Positions 27,738 to 28,947 of a DNA stretch of 28,947 nucleotides are shown here, piece by piece. This stretch comes from a virus: positions 1 through 28,947 of the IMG/VR virus record IMGVR_UViG_3300005295_000051. One strand, 5' to 3'. The notes beneath the pieces were generated by a model. It saw only the letters and a program-made list of their open reading frames with translations, had not been told where the DNA came from and searched no databases. Every line of letters starts with the position of its first letter. The stretch's first letter is position 1. The position numbers and the translations under genes were made by a program.

Positions 27738-28750
27738 CAGATCACCTGGAGCAGGAGGTCGCCGCCGCCCGCGTCCACCCAGAGGCGCATGTCGGTGCCC
27801 GCCTCGTCCCGGGCGGCGAACCAGACGCGCTTGTCGTGGTAGCCCAGGGCCGTCGTGTGGTTGTGATCCTCCCCGGTGTCGAGTTCTGGAATCTCGTCGT
27901 GCCGCACCCACTCCGACCCGTCGGCGCTTTCCCACACTTCCACCGGATGCGCGGCGACGCAGTAGAGCACGTCGCCCGTCTCGCGCGGCACCCAGACGAG
28001 GTGCTCGGGAATCCCCGTGGTGGTGTGGACGACTTCCCACGCGGAGCCGGTCCAGCGATACACGTTGGGATCGGGCGCGCCGACCTCCTCTTCGTGCGAG
28101 CCGCAGGCATACACGGCACCGAGAAAGACCTCGCCCCCGGAGGTACTGTGCGTGGGCGATTCAATCTCGACGCCGTCCACGAACACCTGGGCCACCGTCT
28201 CGGAGCCCGCGACGCCGTGCCAGAACTCCCAGATCACGCCGTCCTCGGTGACGAGCACTTCCCAGCAGATGCCCGGGGCAATGATGCGCCGGGAGCCATC
28301 CCCGTGGAACAGTTCCCCCTTCCGGTGGTCGGGGTTCTCGCCGTCGTTCCAGTACCAGGAGCCGCCGACCAGCAAGCCGCCTGAATGCGCGGCGAGGCCC
28401 CGCCCGCCGACGAAGTCCACGGTGGAGGGCCCGTCGAAGGCCCACCCGCTCGCGCCGCCCGCGATCGCGCGCGAGATGACCGGCGTCTCGCCGCCCGTCT
28501 CGAAAAAGGCGTAGAGCGTCTCGCCGTCGTCCACGATCTTGTTGATCGTCTCGGCGTTCTCGGGCACCTCCTCGCTCTTCCAGACCGTGTCGGGGTCACG
28601 CTTCCCGTGCCGGAACACGCGCGAGGTGCCCCCGAATCGCGCGCTCGTCGAGAGGTAGATGGCGTCGAGTTCCCCGTAGCGCCCACCCCACAGGCCCATC
28701 GGCGTCCGCTCGGCCACCGTCCCGACCTCGCGGAATCGCTTCAGCGGCAT
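27737..28750 (-). CDS. Beta-propeller-like tail protein
   Basis: 337 residues; ATG at 28750. The protein consists of repeated strand-rich blades with Trp, Gly and Asp/His turns (LYAFFETGGETPVISRAIAG, GGLLVGGSWYWNDGENPD, EVLVTEDGVIWEFWHGV, GDVLYCVAAHPVEVWESADG, VWFAARDEAGTDMRLWVDAG), similar to kelch/BNR-type propellers found in phage tails and adhesins. No signal peptide. Overlaps the previous gene by 10 bases and the next by one base, indicating an operon. A receptor-binding or tail structural role is likely. Confidence 0.7.
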   Translation of the reverse strand: MPLKRFREVGTVAERTPMGLWGGRYGELDAIYLSTSARFGGTSRVFRHGKRDPDTVWKSEEVPENAETINKIVDDGETLYAFFETGGETPVISRAIAGGASGWAFDGPSTVDFVGGRGLAAHSGGLLVGGSWYWNDGENPDHRKGELFHGDGSRRIIAPGICWEVLVTEDGVIWEFWHGVAGSETVAQVFVDGVEIESPTHSTSGGEVFLGAVYACGSHEEEVGAPDPNVYRWTGSAWEVVHTTTGIPEHLVWVPRETGDVLYCVAAHPVEVWESADGSEWVRHDEIPELDTGEDHNHTTALGYHDKRVWFAARDEAGTDMRLWVDAGGGDLLLQVI

Positions 28751-28947
28751 CGCACCTGCACCACCACGTCCGCGATGTCGGCGTCCACCGACGCGATCAC
28801 CACGCGGAGCTTGTCGTCCTTCAGCACCTTGTGCGGCGCGTCCAGCGGGAAGGGCACGGCGACGAAGGGCACGTGATCCAGCGTCAGTGTCACCAGATCC
28901 ACCTCGTTATGCTGCACGATGAACGTGACGGCCCCCTCGGGCACTTC
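28741..28947 (-). CDS. Structural protein, N-terminus beyond window
   Basis: The frame is open through the right edge and ends at TGA 28741-28743. The visible part, about 68 codons, has alternating strands (GAVTFIVQHNEVDLVTLTLD, VPFVAVPFPLDAPHKVL, DKLRVVIASVDADIADVVVQ) and looks like a small beta-sandwich. An internal ATG exists near 28942-28944 but the true start is probably upstream. It may be part of the tail module with the two propeller-like genes. Confidence 0.6.
   Translation of the reverse strand, partial: EVPEGAVTFIVQHNEVDLVTLTLDHVPFVAVPFPLDAPHKVLKDDKLRVVIASVDADIADVVVQVRCR

Noticed and set aside
1-28947. tRNA genes, CRISPR arrays, insertion sequences, integrase
   Set aside because: No cloverleaf-like sequence with TTCGA arm, no regularly spaced repeats, no transposase or recombinase motifs were seen. 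An attachment site cannot be excluded by eye.

Overview
The window is about 29 kb of a tailed double-stranded DNA bacteriophage or prophage with very high GC content. Packaging, recombination, replication and virion genes are all present, and no ribosomal RNA, tRNA, metabolic operon or insertion sequence was seen. The host cannot be named. A phage-encoded protein with a PEP-CTERM tail points to a Gram-negative host that has an exosortase system, and the base composition fits a soil or freshwater bacterium of that kind. Function names below rest on motifs read by eye; no database was searched.

Layout. (1) 1-4170, minus strand: a late or packaging unit with two small proteins, a terminase small-subunit-like protein, a terminase ATPase that lacks the nuclease domain, a lipoprotein, a large protein with a DUF7178-like block and a Gly-rich protein cut by the left edge. 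(2) 4287-12459, minus strand: one long early operon. It starts with a ribbon-helix-helix regulator, then a RecB-like nuclease, a putative annealing protein and a primase-helicase. These are followed by a chain of twelve small genes including a RuvC-like resolvase, a Mom-like DNA modification enzyme and a winged-helix protein. The eleven junctions within this chain are all 4-base ATGA or GTGA overlaps. (3) 12652-19483, plus strand: accessory genes, namely an amidoligase paired with a class II glutamine amidotransferase, a DUF932 protein, a PEP-CTERM protein, a DUF6011 protein, small membrane and zinc-binding proteins and a ParB-like protein. (4) 19488-28947, minus strand: lysis-like small membrane proteins, a Pro/Gly-rich protein, three candidate ejection (internal virion) proteins, a GNAT-like protein and tail or beta-propeller proteins, cut by the right edge.

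Regulation. Six sites share a TTGACA box followed by an imperfect 7-3-7 palindrome built on GRTATC / GATAYC (near 4.2, 12.5, 12.6, 13.06, 14.57 and 17.1 kb). They look like promoters with an embedded operator for one phage repressor. Three of them share TTTTTCCYGCTTGACA or a close variant. In four of them an ATG or GTG lies at the predicted transcription start, in frame with a second start that has a Shine-Dalgarno sequence; at a fifth, the start-site ATG is the only start. This suggests leaderless or dual starts.

Most noteworthy points: the amidoligase/amidotransferase pair, the PEP-CTERM protein flanked by hairpins like a moron, the Mom-like gene coupled to RuvC, the nuclease-less terminase with an inserted zinc motif, the shared promoter/operator family, and two structured non-coding regions (7831-7949 and 16921-17085) that could be replication origins.
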